DNA of 64,000 nt from Bacillota bacterium (GCA_029224465.1 JAQXUQ010000002.1:62001-126000); one strand, 5' to 3'; shown: positions 1 to 8,767, counted from the stretch's first letter. The notes: a model not told the origin generated them from the letters alone. Translations and numbers: made by a program.

Positions 1-975
1 AGACTGTGCCGCGAATGCTTCGTTCGCTTCGTACAGATCGAAGTCCTCAATCTTATATCCGGTCTTCGCCATTACCTTTCTGGTCGCATAAACCGGTCCG
101 ATACCCATGATCGCGGGATCACAGCCTGCAAGCTCGCCGCCGATCCATGTCGCCATCGGCGTTACGCCGAGTTCCCTGGCCTTTTCTTCGCTCATCACGA
201 TCATCGCAGCCGCGCCGTCATTGATACCGGAAGCATTGCCGGCAGTGACCACGCCGCCTTCCTTGAACGCGGGTTTCAGCTTTGCAAGTGTCTCTACTGT
301 TGTTCCGGGTCTGTTGCCCTCATCTGTATCAAATACGATGGTACCCTTCTTCGTCTTGATTTCAACAGGAACAATCTCATCCTTGAAGCGGCCGGAGGTA
401 ATGGCCTTCTCCGCCTTTTGCTGAGACCATGCAGCAAACTCATCCAGTTCTTCTCTTGTCAGATGCCACTTCTCGGCGATGTTCTCGGCTGTGATACCCA
501 TATGATAGCCGTAGAAAGCATCGGTCAAAGCGTCGCGGATCATCGCGTCGTCCAGCTTTCCGGCGTTCATTCTGTAGCCGAATCTGGCCTTGTAAAGAAG
601 ATAAGGCGCAGCGTCCATGTTCTCCATGCCGCCCGCGACGATAATATCTGCATCGCCGTTCTGAATCAGCTTGGCTGCAAGGTTTACACAGTGAAGTCCG
701 GAGCCGCAGAGAACATTGATTGTCGTCGCGGGAACCTCAACCGGAATGCCGGCATTGACCGCTGCCTGTCTTGCAGGGTTCTGTCCGTTGCCTGCCTGAA
801 TAACATTGCCCATGTAGACTTCGTCAACCATCTCGGGCTTAACGCCTGCACGCTTTAAAGCTTCCCGGATAACAATCTCGCCAAGCTTTGTGGCCGGAAC
901 ATCCTTCAGGGAACCGCCGAACTTGCCGATTGCCGTTCTGCATGCGCCCGCGATAACAACTTTTCTCTTTGCCAT
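1..975 (-). CDS. thlA: Acetyl-CoA acetyltransferase (thiolase), 3' end cut by window edge
   Basis: Condenses two acetyl-CoA to acetoacetyl-CoA, the first step toward butyryl-CoA. The frame is open from an ATG at 975 (protein starts [20 protein letters not shown]) to base 1 without a stop, giving 325 residues of about 393. The acylated cysteine lies in [12 protein letters not shown] (about residue 89), and a thiolase NEAFAAQS segment is at the cut edge. The catalytic GHP histidine and C-terminal cysteine fall outside the window. GGAGG lies about 8 bases before the ATG. It is very close to the second thiolase at 8794-9978, with the same length up to the cut and the same motifs, so it is a recent-looking paralogue. 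It has its own promoter region and sits downstream of mtnA. Confidence 0.95.
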   Translation of the reverse strand, partial: MAKRKVVIAGACRTAIGKFGGSLKDVPATKLGEIVIREALKRAGVKPEMVDEVYMGNVIQAGNGQNPARQAAVNAGIPVEVPATTINVLCGSGLHCVNLAAKLIQNGDADIIVAGGMENMDAAPYLLYKARFGYRMNAGKLDDAMIRDALTDAFYGYHMGITAENIAEKWHLTREELDEFAAWSQQKAEKAITSGRFKDEIVPVEIKTKKGTIVFDTDEGNRPGTTVETLAKLKPAFKEGGVVTAGNASGINDGAAAMIVMSEEKARELGVTPMATWIGGELAGCDPAIMGIGPVYATRKVMAKTGYKIEDFDLYEANEAFAAQS

Positions 976-1034
976 ATTCCATTCCTCCATAACTATATGA
1001 TGCATATTGCTATGAGTCATCTTACATAACATCT

Positions 1035-1063
1035 ATTATAAGACTTTGACAAAAAAATATCGA
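1035..1063 (-). promoter_or_regulatory. Candidate promoter of the left thiolase
   Basis: On the minus strand a perfect -10 box TATAAT (1040-1035) is preceded at 17 bases by TCGATA, a partial -35 (4 of 6). It lies 60 bases upstream of the thiolase ATG. The -10 is strong and the -35 weak. Confidence 0.55.
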
Positions 1064-1071
1064 GCCTTATA

Positions 1072-1089
1072 ATGATATTTATTTAACAA
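1072..1089. promoter_or_regulatory. Weak Rex-like operator upstream of the left thiolase
   Basis: Rex operators in Clostridia follow TTGTTAA-N4-TTAACAA. Here one half is perfect (TTAACAA on the + strand at 1083-1089) and the other, at 1072-1078, matches 4 of 7. It sits just upstream of the candidate -35. Much weaker than the site at 10024; listed because both thiolase promoters have one. Confidence 0.3.
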
Positions 1090-1134
1090 TGTTTTACCCG
1101 TACTTTTGTGCAAGTTTCAGCCGGAGAAAGAGCC

Positions 1135-1152
1135 GCGCAGCACCTGCTGCGC
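1135..1152 (-). terminator. Possible weak terminator after mtnA
   Basis: An inverted repeat GCGCAGCA-CC-TGCTGCGC lies just after the mtnA stop; on the minus strand it is followed by GGCTCTTTCTCC. The tail is a poor T-tract, so this may only be a stabilising hairpin. Confidence 0.35.
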
Positions 1153-1163
1153 ACGGGAGATTT

Positions 1164-2279
1164 TCATTCCGCGTCCTTTTTTGCGAAAATCTCCCGAAGA
1201 GATTCGGTATACGGCGCCCGTGCAACCCCGTACTCTGTGACAATGCCCGTGATCAGCGTATGATCCGTCACGTCAAACGCCGGATTGTAAACCTTGATCC
1301 CTTCCGGCGCCATCCGTTTCGCATACCACATTTCCGTGACCTCCTCCGGCTTTCTCTGCTCGATCGGAATTTCATCGCCGGTCTGCAGCGACATATCGAT
1401 CGTAGAGGTCGGCGCGCAGACGTAGAACGGAACGCCATAATGCTTCGCGGCAAGCGCGAGGAGACTCGTTCCGATCTTGTTGGCGGCATCGCCGTTGGAA
1501 GCAACGCGGTCGCAGCCGACAAAAACGGCCTGCACCTTACCGGTCTTCATCAAAGAGGCGGACATATTATCACATTCCAGAGTGACATCCATTCCGGCGC
1601 TCGAGAGCTCGAACGCGGTCAGCCGGCCACCCTGCAGGAGCGGTCTTGTCTCATCGCAGTAAATATGGAAATTATACCCCCGCTCATGTCCGAGATACAT
1701 CGGCGCAGTCGCCGTACCGTAGCGGATCGTTGCGAGCTGCCCCGCATTACAGTGCGTCAGAAGGCCGTCCCCGGGCTTTACAAGCGCAAGCCCGTTTTCG
1801 CCGATCCGGCGGCAGACTTCGACGTCTTCATCCCGGATCGCCACACATTCTTCATGCAGCCGTTCCACAATCTCCCGCATCGTCAGTCTGTCATTTTCTC
1901 CGCACGAGAGAAAAACCTTTTCCATCCGGCGGAGCGCCCACGACAGATTCACAGCGGTAGGGCGAGAGGAATTCAGATAATCTTTTTTTTTCTCGAATGC
2001 ATCTCGCAGGGCAGCGAAGTTCTCCGCCCTGTTTTCCCGCGTATCTTCCTTCGGAAGCCCGGTTTCTTTTGTCAGAAGATAGATTGCAAATCCCGCGAAA
2101 ACACCAATCGCCGGCGCGCCCCGCACCTGGAGGAGGTAAATCGCGTCCCAGAACTGTTTTGCCGTTTCCAGCTCAATACATTCGATTCTGCCCGGAAGCT
2201 GCGTCTGGTCGATGATGCGGATTTTATTCACATTGTCCAGCAGTTCCGCGGTTTCATAGTCGAGAATTGTTTTACCCAT
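1164..2279 (-). CDS. mtnA: S-methyl-5-thioribose-1-phosphate isomerase-like protein (MtnA/eIF-2B family)
   Basis: The family isomerises an aldose 1-phosphate to the ketose; MtnA itself acts in methionine salvage. The 371 residues carry the family signatures RGAPAIGVFAGF (about 53), HCNAGQLATIRYGTATAPM (catalytic Cys region, about 178) and VGCDRVASNGDAANKIGT (catalytic Asp, about 254), then PFYVCAPTSTID. Length is typical. AAGGAGCATTT precedes the ATG. It is last in the pdxK-ybaK-mtnA run, 52 bases after ybaK. No other methionine salvage gene is nearby, so a related sugar-phosphate isomerase role is possible; the family call is firm, the exact substrate is not. Confidence 0.88.
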   Translation of the reverse strand: MGKTILDYETAELLDNVNKIRIIDQTQLPGRIECIELETAKQFWDAIYLLQVRGAPAIGVFAGFAIYLLTKETGLPKEDTRENRAENFAALRDAFEKKKDYLNSSRPTAVNLSWALRRMEKVFLSCGENDRLTMREIVERLHEECVAIRDEDVEVCRRIGENGLALVKPGDGLLTHCNAGQLATIRYGTATAPMYLGHERGYNFHIYCDETRPLLQGGRLTAFELSSAGMDVTLECDNMSASLMKTGKVQAVFVGCDRVASNGDAANKIGTSLLALAAKHYGVPFYVCAPTSTIDMSLQTGDEIPIEQRKPEEVTEMWYAKRMAPEGIKVYNPAFDVTDHTLITGIVTEYGVARAPYTESLREIFAKKDAE

Positions 2280-2331
2280 AAATGCTCCTTATTCTAATCG
2301 TATACATTGCTGCCGCATCCGGGCGGCCGCC

Positions 2332-2817
2332 TCACATGGTAATGTCCGCGTATTCGCCCTGGTCCGCGCGCAGAAGATCGTCCGGCGCCAGCTCGATCTG
2401 GCAGCCGATTTTTCCGCCGCTGACATAAATCTTGTCCTGTTTCGCGGCCGAACTGTCGACTCTTGTGACAAATTGCTTCTTCATGCCGATCGAGGTGCAG
2501 CCGCCGCGGACGTACCCGGTCAGGCCGAACAGGTCCTTGACATGGATCATTTCAACCGACTTCACGCCGACCGAGCGGGCGCAGGCCTTGAGATCCAGCT
2601 CCTTCTCAATCGGAATCACAAAAACATAATAGTTTTTATCATTGCCTTCGGTAACCAGTGTTTTGAAGACTTTTTCGTGTGGAAGTCCCAGCTTGTCCGC
2701 CGTCTGAATGCCGTCCACAAACTCGCCGGCCTCATAAGACATGTGTGTGTACGGAATTTTCATCCGGTCGAGAATCCGCATTGCGTTTGTTTTGACTTCC
2801 TTCTCTTTTTTCGACAT
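2332..2817 (-). CDS. ybaK: Cys-tRNA(Pro)/Cys-tRNA(Cys) deacylase, YbaK family
   Basis: A trans-editing enzyme that hydrolyses misacylated Cys-tRNA(Pro). The 161 residues match the single-domain YbaK fold: Lys in EKVFKTLV (about 50), IPIEKELDLKA, and the hallmark GYVRGGCTSIGMKK (about 101-114). The start MSKKEKEV is preceded by AAAGGAAAGGCTGAAT. The ATG lies inside the 3' end of pdxK, an 86-base overlap, so translation is probably coupled. Confidence 0.93.
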   Translation of the reverse strand: MSKKEKEVKTNAMRILDRMKIPYTHMSYEAGEFVDGIQTADKLGLPHEKVFKTLVTEGNDKNYYVFVIPIEKELDLKACARSVGVKSVEMIHVKDLFGLTGYVRGGCTSIGMKKQFVTRVDSSAAKQDKIYVSGGKIGCQIELAPDDLLRADQGEYADITM

Positions 2818-3667
2818 ATTCAGCCTTTCCTTTCAAACTGCGCAGCCGGTCAACCAGGTATGGCAGCGCCTCTTCAAAATTGACGCCGTACCAGCGGTGA
2901 TGTTCATCCGCCATCGTGACGCGGACGCAGGCCAGCGTGTAGTCAACGGCCAGCCGGACGGCGTCGCCGAGAGAAAAGCCATTCATCAGGCCGCCGAGCG
3001 TCACACTCGCGAAGATGTCGCCGGTTCCGTGAAAAACAACCGGCAGCTTCTCATTGACATAAGCCCTGAATTCATCTTTATCCCGTTCATAGGTCAGCGC
3101 GCCGATTTCGCCCCTGCCGTAGGAAAAACCGGTCAGGATCACATTCTTCGCTCCCTGATCCGCCAGCCTCTTCACGATGTCTCTGCAGTAAAGCTCGTCT
3201 CCGCCTTCGCGGTAAGGTGTCCCGGTCATGATGCAGGCCTCCGTCAGATTCGGAGCGATCACATCCGCGTGACTGCAGAGTTTTTGCATGGCGGCGGCGA
3301 ATTGACCGGTAAATCCTTTATATAAAGAGCCGCCGTCGGCCATCGCCGGATCCACAAAAAGAAGCTCGGACGGCGCCGTAAACTCTTTCTGCAGCTTCCG
3401 GACGAGTTCGATCTGCCGGATGGAACCAAGATATCCGGAATAGACTGCCTCGAACTGAAATTTCTGCTGCTTCCACACCTCCAGGATTTTCGGGATTTCA
3501 TCGGTCAGATCATGAAACGTAAAACTGCTGAACGCGGTATGATTCGATAGAACAGCAGTCGGAAGCACCGCCGTTTCCATTCCCATGGCTGAGAGGATCG
3601 GCAGGGCTGTCGTAAGGGAACATTTGCCGACGCAGGAAATGTCCTGAATGGTGACGATTCTCTTCAT
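2732..3667 (-). CDS. pdxK: Pyridoxamine/pyridoxal kinase, PfkB/ribokinase superfamily
   Basis: Phosphorylates pyridoxal-type vitamers to supply PLP. The N-terminus MKRIVTIQDISCVGKCSLTT is typical of the Firmicutes PdxK/PdxY-like group; VDPAMADGG (about 115) and the GTGDIFAS anion hole with catalytic Asp (about 215) are visible. GGAGGACAAACGAGA precedes the ATG. At 311 residues it is about 25 longer than usual: after YLVDRLRSLKG the frame continues for a lysine- and arginine-rich tail inside ybaK. In another frame a TGA lies immediately before the ybaK ATG, so the tail may come from a late frameshift. Own promoter at 3712-3740. Confidence 0.9.
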   Translation of the reverse strand: MKRIVTIQDISCVGKCSLTTALPILSAMGMETAVLPTAVLSNHTAFSSFTFHDLTDEIPKILEVWKQQKFQFEAVYSGYLGSIRQIELVRKLQKEFTAPSELLFVDPAMADGGSLYKGFTGQFAAAMQKLCSHADVIAPNLTEACIMTGTPYREGGDELYCRDIVKRLADQGAKNVILTGFSYGRGEIGALTYERDKDEFRAYVNEKLPVVFHGTGDIFASVTLGGLMNGFSLGDAVRLAVDYTLACVRVTMADEHHRWYGVNFEEALPYLVDRLRSLKGKAEYVEKREGSQNKRNADSRPDENSVHTHVL

Positions 3668-3711
3668 TCTCGTTTGTCCTCCGGCCTTGCTTTTTTGTTA
3701 CGCTGCCTTAC

Positions 3712-3740
3712 AGTATCCACCATGTCAGGGCAGATGTCAA
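3712..3740 (-). promoter_or_regulatory. Promoter of pdxK-ybaK-mtnA
   Basis: TTGACA at 3740-3735, a 17-base spacer, then GATACT at 3717-3712. It lies between the etfA terminator and the pdxK ATG, 44 bases upstream of that start, so it separates this operon from the butyrate operon. Confidence 0.7.
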
Positions 3741-3833
3741 AGGCTGGCGGCGCCTCTCCATCGGGCGGCGTCCTCGTGTTCGCCGCTCTGCCTTTCGAGA
3801 TGACACGCGCTGCAGAAGGCAGCCCGCTGTGCG

Positions 3834-3874
3834 CAAAAAAACTGCTGTCCGAAACCGATCGCCCGGACAGCAGT
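3834..3874 (-). terminator. Rho-independent terminator of the butyryl-CoA operon
   Basis: A perfect 11-bp stem (ACTGCTGTCCG / CGGACAGCAGT, 3841-3851 with 3864-3874) with a 12-base loop, followed on the minus strand by a T-tract at 3840-3834. It lies 27 bases after the etfA stop. Confidence 0.92.
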
Positions 3875-3901
3875 CTGTAATTTTAGTATTCAGCCTGAAA
3901 A

Positions 3902-4966
3902 TTACGCGTTCTTCTTCGCGTCGATCGCAGCCTTCAGCTTCTGTGTAAGCAGCGGAACGACCTTGTTCAGATCACCTACGATACCATAGTCGGCAACATC
4001 GAAGATCGGAGCGTTTTCATCCTTGTTGATCGCAATGATGATGTCGGAATCTTCCATGCCTGCTACGTGCTGGATTGCGCCGGAAATACCGATGGCGAAG
4101 TAAACGTGCGGACGGACGGTTTTGCCGGTCTGGCCGACCTGCATATCCTTCGGCATCCAGCCGGCGTCAACAACGGCACGGGAGCAGGATACAGTCGCGT
4201 TCAGAACCGAAGCGAGATCCTCCAGCAGCTTGAAGTTCTCGGGGCTGCCGACACCACGGCCGCCGGAAACCAGAATCTTGGCTGCCTGAATATCCGCTAC
4301 CGTTGAAACTTCCTTGACAATCTTCAGAATCTCGGTGTAGCAGCTGTTCGGTGTCAGATCCGGATGGAAAGCAATCTTCTCTGCCTTATGCGCTCTGTCC
4401 GGAGCTTTCTTCTGCATAACGCCGGGACGGACGGTTGCCATCTGCGGCCTGTAATCCGGGCAGGCAATGGTAGCGATCGTGTTGCCGCCGAAAGCGGGAC
4501 GGGTCATCAGAAGCTGTTTATGCTTCTGCTCCGCCTCATGTCCGGGAACAGCAACGAGAGGGAAGTCGCCGATTTCAAGCTTTGTGCAGTCTGCAGTCAG
4601 ACCTGTATGAATCTTCGCGGAAACGCGGGGACCAAGGTCACGACCGATCGCGGTTGCGCCGACCAGCAGGATTTCGGGTTTGAACTTCTCTACGATCGCC
4701 TGAACAGCATCGGCGTAGGGTTCTGTTCTGTAATCCTTGAGCTCGGGATCATCTACAACGATGACCTTGTCCGCGCCATAAGCACCGAGTTCGTCTACAA
4801 GGTCATCACCGAGGCCGGAGCCAAGCAGAATGGCCGTAACTTCCTTGTCGTCAAGATCGTTTGCAAGATCTCTCGCCTTGCCCAGAAGCTCCAGCGCGAT
4901 GGGGCTGAGCTTGTTATCCACCTGCTGGGCAAAGATATATACTCCCTTATATTCTTCTAAAGCCAT
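3902..4966 (-). CDS. etfA: Electron transfer flavoprotein, alpha subunit
   Basis: Partner of EtfB; carries electrons to or from butyryl-CoA dehydrogenase, in Clostridia probably with flavin-based bifurcation (family knowledge). The start is taken at MALEEYKG (4966), preceded by AAGGAGGAAACAGCA; the longer frame to 5008 lacks a site and overlaps etfB. The 354 residues end in the FAD domain: SGGRGVGSPENF, SRAVVDAGW, QVGQTGKTVRP, the ETF-alpha signature GISGAIQHVAGM and AINKDENAPIF. Last gene of the operon, 13 bases after etfB, followed by a strong terminator. Confidence 0.97.
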   Translation of the reverse strand: MALEEYKGVYIFAQQVDNKLSPIALELLGKARDLANDLDDKEVTAILLGSGLGDDLVDELGAYGADKVIVVDDPELKDYRTEPYADAVQAIVEKFKPEILLVGATAIGRDLGPRVSAKIHTGLTADCTKLEIGDFPLVAVPGHEAEQKHKQLLMTRPAFGGNTIATIACPDYRPQMATVRPGVMQKKAPDRAHKAEKIAFHPDLTPNSCYTEILKIVKEVSTVADIQAAKILVSGGRGVGSPENFKLLEDLASVLNATVSCSRAVVDAGWMPKDMQVGQTGKTVRPHVYFAIGISGAIQHVAGMEDSDIIIAINKDENAPIFDVADYGIVGDLNKVVPLLTQKLKAAIDAKKNA

Positions 4967-4979
4967 TGCTGTTTCCTCC

Positions 4980-5771
4980 TTAGATAACATGCTTCTCATC
5001 AAGCACATTTACGATATAATCTGCCGCCTCATCCGGTGTCTCCGGAACGACCTTGACGCCTTTGCCCTTGGCAACCTTATCGGAAGCCTTGGCAATCAGC
5101 GTAGGAGAACCTGCTTTGCCGAGGTTGGAATCCTCAACATCCTTCAGATCCTTTCTTCCCCAGACCGTAACTTCCTTCTTGAACGCGTCGAAAATTCCGC
5201 CGGGCGTCATATATCTGGGCTTGTTGAGCTCGGACATGCATGTAACAAGGCAGGGCATCTTCGCCTTGACAATATGATATCCATCATCATACTGACGCTT
5301 AACCGTGATGGTCTTCTCCGCTTCATCAACAGAAATCTCCTGCGCGTAGGAAATCAGCGGCAGGTGCAGGTGCTCGGAAATCTGCGGGCCAACCTGTGCG
5401 GTATCGCCGTCGATAGCCTGACGTCCGGTAAAGATCAGATCGTAATCAAGGTTTCTGAGAGCGCCCGCGATCGTCTGGGATGTTGCCCAGGTGTCCGCGC
5501 CGCCGAGAACTCTGTCGGTTACGAGGATGCCGTTGTCCGCGCCCATAGCCATGGCTTCGCGGAGAACCGCGTCTGCCTTGGGAAGTCCCATCGTCAAAAC
5601 AGTGACCTCCGCGCCAAACTGATCCTTCAGCTTCAGAGCTGCTTCCAGCGCTGCCTTGTCATCCGGATTCATGATGGCGAGCATGGCGCCTCTGTCGAGC
5701 GTTCCATCGGGTTTAAATTTAACGCCGCCCTTTGTATCAGGGACCTGCTTAATGCATACTACTACTTTCAT
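4980..5771 (-). CDS. etfB: Electron transfer flavoprotein, beta subunit
   Basis: Second subunit of the Etf heterodimer; in bifurcating Etfs the beta subunit carries the FAD where NADH is oxidised (family knowledge). The 263 residues start MKVVVCIKQVPDTKG and show the ETF-beta pattern DPDDKAALEAALKL, TMGLPKAD, GRQAIDGDTAQVGPQISEHL (about 128-147) and CLVTCMSELNKPRYMT. GGAGAGGAGCAGAAC precedes the ATG. It lies 28 bases after bcd and 13 before etfA. Confidence 0.97.
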   Translation of the reverse strand: MKVVVCIKQVPDTKGGVKFKPDGTLDRGAMLAIMNPDDKAALEAALKLKDQFGAEVTVLTMGLPKADAVLREAMAMGADNGILVTDRVLGGADTWATSQTIAGALRNLDYDLIFTGRQAIDGDTAQVGPQISEHLHLPLISYAQEISVDEAEKTITVKRQYDDGYHIVKAKMPCLVTCMSELNKPRYMTPGGIFDAFKKEVTVWGRKDLKDVEDSNLGKAGSPTLIAKASDKVAKGKGVKVVPETPDEAADYIVNVLDEKHVI

Positions 5772-5799
5772 GTTCTGCTCCTCTCCTTGTCACGGCACA

Positions 5800-6960
5800 T
5801 TACTTTAACAGCGCGCCGGAAATAACCATGCGCTGAACTTCCGAAGTTCCTTCGTAGATCTCCGTGATCTTCGCGTCACGCATCATACGCTCGACTTCGT
5901 ACTCTCTGATGTAGCCATAGCCGCCCATCAGCTGTACGCATTTTGTGGTTACGTCCATTGCCGTCTCTGCCGCGAAAAGTTTTGCCTTTGCAGCTTCAAC
6001 AGAATATCTGTCCTTTGTCTTCTTGGCTTCCGCAGCCTTGTAAACAAGGAGCTGTGCAGCTTCGATCTCTGTAGCAAGATTTGCGAGCTGGAACTGTGTG
6101 TTCTGGAATGCGGAAAGGGATCTGCCGAACTGTTTTCTCTCTTTAACATAAGCGAGCGTTCTGTCAAAAGCACCTTCCGCAAGGCCAAGAGCCTGCGCGG
6201 CAATACCGATACGGCCGCCGTCCAGTGTGTGCATGGCGATCGGGAAGCCCTTTCCTCTCGGTCCGAGCTGATTCTCTGCGGGGATCTTGCAGTCCTGGAA
6301 AATCAGTTCATAGGTAGAGGAGCCGCGGATACCCATCTTGTTCTCTTTCGTTCCGAAGGAGAAGCCGGGTGTATCCTTGTCAACGATGAAAGCAGTGAAC
6401 TTCTTCTGCTTTCTGCCCTTCTTGTCTTCTACGATGTCCGTGTAAGCAATGATGATATAAACATCCGCTTCCTTACCGTTTGTGATGAAGCACTTGGAAC
6501 CGTTCAGTGTCCAGTATTTTCCGTCCTCGGAAAGGACTGCCTTTGTCTGCACGCCCTGCGCGTCCGTGCCGGCGCCGGGCTCTGTCAGGCCGAATGCGCC
6601 GAGCTTTCTGCCCGCTGCCAGATCAGGGATGTATTTCTGCTTCTGTTCTTCGGTGCCAAATGTCATGATCGGATCCATGCACAGAGATGTGTGTGCGGAT
6701 ACGATAACAGCTGTTGTGCCGCAGACTTTTGCGAGCTCTTCGATGCACATAACATATGTCAGAGGATCGCAGCTCTGTCCGCCGTATTCCTTCGGAATCG
6801 GAATGCCGAGGAAGCCGCTCTTCGCCATTTTCTCAACAGTTTCTCTCGGGAATTTCTCGGTCTCATCGACTTCGATCGCAAGAGGCTTTACTTCTGTTTC
6901 AGCGAAATCCCTGAACAGGGATCTTGCCATTTCATGTTCCTGGCTTAACTGAAAGTCCAT
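5800..6960 (-). CDS. bcd: Butyryl-CoA dehydrogenase (short-chain acyl-CoA dehydrogenase)
   Basis: Reduces crotonyl-CoA to butyryl-CoA with electrons from EtfAB. The 386 residues have the three acyl-CoA dehydrogenase parts: helical N-terminus (MDFQLSQEHEMARSLF), beta domain with FGLTEPGAGTDAQG and NGSKCFITNG (about 125-165), and C-terminal domain with AAQALGLAEGAFD, QLMGGYGYIREYEVERMMRD and IYEGTSEVQR, whose Glu (about 368) is the catalytic base. AAAGGAGATTGAACG precedes the ATG. Membership of the crt-hbd-bcd-etfBA operon supports the C4 specificity. Confidence 0.96.
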   Translation of the reverse strand: MDFQLSQEHEMARSLFRDFAETEVKPLAIEVDETEKFPRETVEKMAKSGFLGIPIPKEYGGQSCDPLTYVMCIEELAKVCGTTAVIVSAHTSLCMDPIMTFGTEEQKQKYIPDLAAGRKLGAFGLTEPGAGTDAQGVQTKAVLSEDGKYWTLNGSKCFITNGKEADVYIIIAYTDIVEDKKGRKQKKFTAFIVDKDTPGFSFGTKENKMGIRGSSTYELIFQDCKIPAENQLGPRGKGFPIAMHTLDGGRIGIAAQALGLAEGAFDRTLAYVKERKQFGRSLSAFQNTQFQLANLATEIEAAQLLVYKAAEAKKTKDRYSVEAAKAKLFAAETAMDVTTKCVQLMGGYGYIREYEVERMMRDAKITEIYEGTSEVQRMVISGALLK

Positions 6961-6988
6961 CGTTCAATCTCCTTTGGTTTTATTGCAG

Positions 6989-7035
6989 ATTATCCCGGCG
7001 GACCACACTGCGCGGCGGCCTGCGCCGGGGATAAT
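6989..7035. other. Long intercistronic hairpin between hbd and bcd
   Basis: ATTATCCCGGCG (6989-7000) pairs with CGCCGGGGATAAT (7023-7035) with one bulged G; the loop is itself GC-rich. No T-tract follows in the direction of transcription. It may stabilise or process the polycistronic mRNA. Confidence 0.55.
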
Positions 7036-7047
7036 TGTAGAAGCGGA

Positions 7048-7926
7048 TCAGAGCTGGTCTACCGGTGTCTTGGTGTGATCAGCATTGTAAACATAGAAGC
7101 CGCGGCCGGTCTTTACGCCGAGGTGCTTCGCTCTTACCATCTTGCGGAGCAGCGGGCTTGCCGCGTATTTATTGTCATGCGTATCATTGAACAGAACGTC
7201 CATGATCGCCAGAACGACATCCAGTCCGATATAGTCGCCGAGTTCGAGCGGTCCCATCGGATGATTGCAGCCAAGCTTCATGGCTGTATCAATGCCTGCG
7301 ATATCAGATGTGCCTGTATAGTAAACATTGATGCCTTCGTTGATCATCGGAACGAGGATACGGTTAACAACGAAGCCTGCAGCCTCATTAACCTGAACCG
7401 GAACCTTGCCGATCTGCTCGGAGATCTTCTTGACAGCGTCAATCGTCTCTGCAGGTGTGTTCGCGCCGGCAATAACTTCAACGAGCTTCATAACGGGTGC
7501 CGGGTTGAAGAAGTGCATGCCTACGATCGGCTTGGAAAGGCCCGCGCCGATTTCCGTGATCGAAAGAGAAGATGTGTTGGAAGCGAAAATGCAGTCCGGA
7601 TTCTTGACGATCTCATCCTGCAGTTCGCGGAAGGTCTGCTGTTTGAGGTCCATTCTCTCAAGAACCGCTTCAACAACCAGATCCGGATCGACCGCCTGTG
7701 TGTTCAGGCCGGTCTGAACCTTTGCCAGAATCGCGTCAGCCTTCGCCTGCTCCATCTTTCCCTTCGCAACTGCTCTGTCCAGCTGCTTCTTGATCTTGCC
7801 CTTGCCGCCATCCGCGAATTCCTGCTTGATGTCGCAAAGATATACCTTCTCAACCGCATCGTTCTGGGCAAATGCCTGCGCGATACCGGAGCCCATTGTG
7901 CCGGCGCCAATAACTGCTACTTTCAT
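7048..7926 (-). CDS. hbd: 3-hydroxybutyryl-CoA dehydrogenase
   Basis: Reduces acetoacetyl-CoA to 3-hydroxybutyryl-CoA. The start MKVAVIGAGTMGSGIA (7926) is chosen because GGAGGTAACAGCA precedes it; the longer frame to 7956 places the start before that site. The 292 residues have the Rossmann GAGTMGSG motif (7-14), ASNTSSLSITEI, the catalytic-His segment GMHFFNPAPVMKLVEV (about 138) and the C-terminal GYDGTGRG-like helix domain (NHPMGPLELGDYIGLD). Between crt (46 bases) and bcd (87 bases containing a hairpin). Confidence 0.97.
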   Translation of the reverse strand: MKVAVIGAGTMGSGIAQAFAQNDAVEKVYLCDIKQEFADGGKGKIKKQLDRAVAKGKMEQAKADAILAKVQTGLNTQAVDPDLVVEAVLERMDLKQQTFRELQDEIVKNPDCIFASNTSSLSITEIGAGLSKPIVGMHFFNPAPVMKLVEVIAGANTPAETIDAVKKISEQIGKVPVQVNEAAGFVVNRILVPMINEGINVYYTGTSDIAGIDTAMKLGCNHPMGPLELGDYIGLDVVLAIMDVLFNDTHDNKYAASPLLRKMVRAKHLGVKTGRGFYVYNADHTKTPVDQL

Positions 7927-7972
7927 TGCTGTTACCTCCATGTGAAATATGTTCAAAGCTCACTTTTAAGAA

Positions 7973-8767
7973 TTACTTATTCTGGAATGCTACGTGCTTA
8001 ACCTTCTTCGGATCGTCCTTCTTGCGGAGGAAGTTCGCCATGCCTTCCTTCTGGTCCTCGCTCTCGAAGCAGTCGCCAAAATACTTCTCTTCCAGCGCGA
8101 CACCTTCGCTGATGGAAACCTGGCAGCCTTCATTGATCGCTTTCTTGCAGTTGCGGACCGCAATCGGAGCGTTGCCCGCGATTGTCGCAGCAAGCTTCTT
8201 CGCCGCGGGAAGCAGTTCTTCCTGTGGATAGACCGCGTTTACAAGCCCGATTCTGTAAGCTTCATCTGCCTTGATGTTGCGTGCCGTGTAGATGAGCTGT
8301 TTTGCCATGCCCATGCCGACAAGGCGTGCCAGCCTCTGCGTGCCGCCGAAGCCGGGTGTAATTCCAAGGCCGGCCTCCGGCTGTCCGAAGACCGCGTTGT
8401 CCGAGCAGAGCCGGATATCGCATGCCATCGAAATTTCATTGCCGCCGCCGAGCGCGAAACCGTTGATTGCCGCGATGACAGGAATCGGGAAGGATTCGAT
8501 CTCAAGGAACAAATCGTTTCCCTTCTTGCCGAACGCTGTGCCTTCCGCCTTTGTCAGTGTAGACATCTCTCCGATGTCCGCGCCCGCGACAAACGACTTG
8601 TCGCCTGCCCCCGTCAAAACAAGGCAGCGTACTGTCTCCAGGTCCACACCGTCAAATACCTTCTTCAGGTCATCCAGGACTTCCGAATTCAGCGCGTTTA
8701 ACGCCTTCGGACGGTTGATCGTGATCACGCCGACCGCGCCTTCTACTTCATAATCAACATAACCCAT
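7973..8767 (-). CDS. crt: 3-hydroxybutyryl-CoA dehydratase (crotonase)
   Basis: Dehydrates 3-hydroxybutyryl-CoA to crotonyl-CoA. The ATG at 8767 (MGYVDYEVEGAVGV) sits 7 bases after GGAGG; an upstream ATG at 8773 is only 1 base from it. The 264 residues are a standard enoyl-CoA hydratase: FVAGADIGEMS (oxyanion hole, about 62), GFALGGGNEISMACDIR with the first catalytic Glu (about 106-122) and GQPEAGLGITPGFGGTQRL with the second. The protein ends with the usual basic helix. Confidence 0.97.
   Translation of the reverse strand: MGYVDYEVEGAVGVITINRPKALNALNSEVLDDLKKVFDGVDLETVRCLVLTGAGDKSFVAGADIGEMSTLTKAEGTAFGKKGNDLFLEIESFPIPVIAAINGFALGGGNEISMACDIRLCSDNAVFGQPEAGLGITPGFGGTQRLARLVGMGMAKQLIYTARNIKADEAYRIGLVNAVYPQEELLPAAKKLAATIAGNAPIAVRNCKKAINEGCQVSISEGVALEEKYFGDCFESEDQKEGMANFLRKKDDPKKVKHVAFQNK

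Noticed and set aside
1089-2297. A 402-codon + strand frame opposite mtnA
   Set aside because: Shadow of mtnA; the product has an Arg/His-rich composition and no recognisable motif.
3674-3880. A 68-codon + strand frame between pdxK and etfA
   Set aside because: It spans the pdxK promoter and the etf terminator; no ribosome site.
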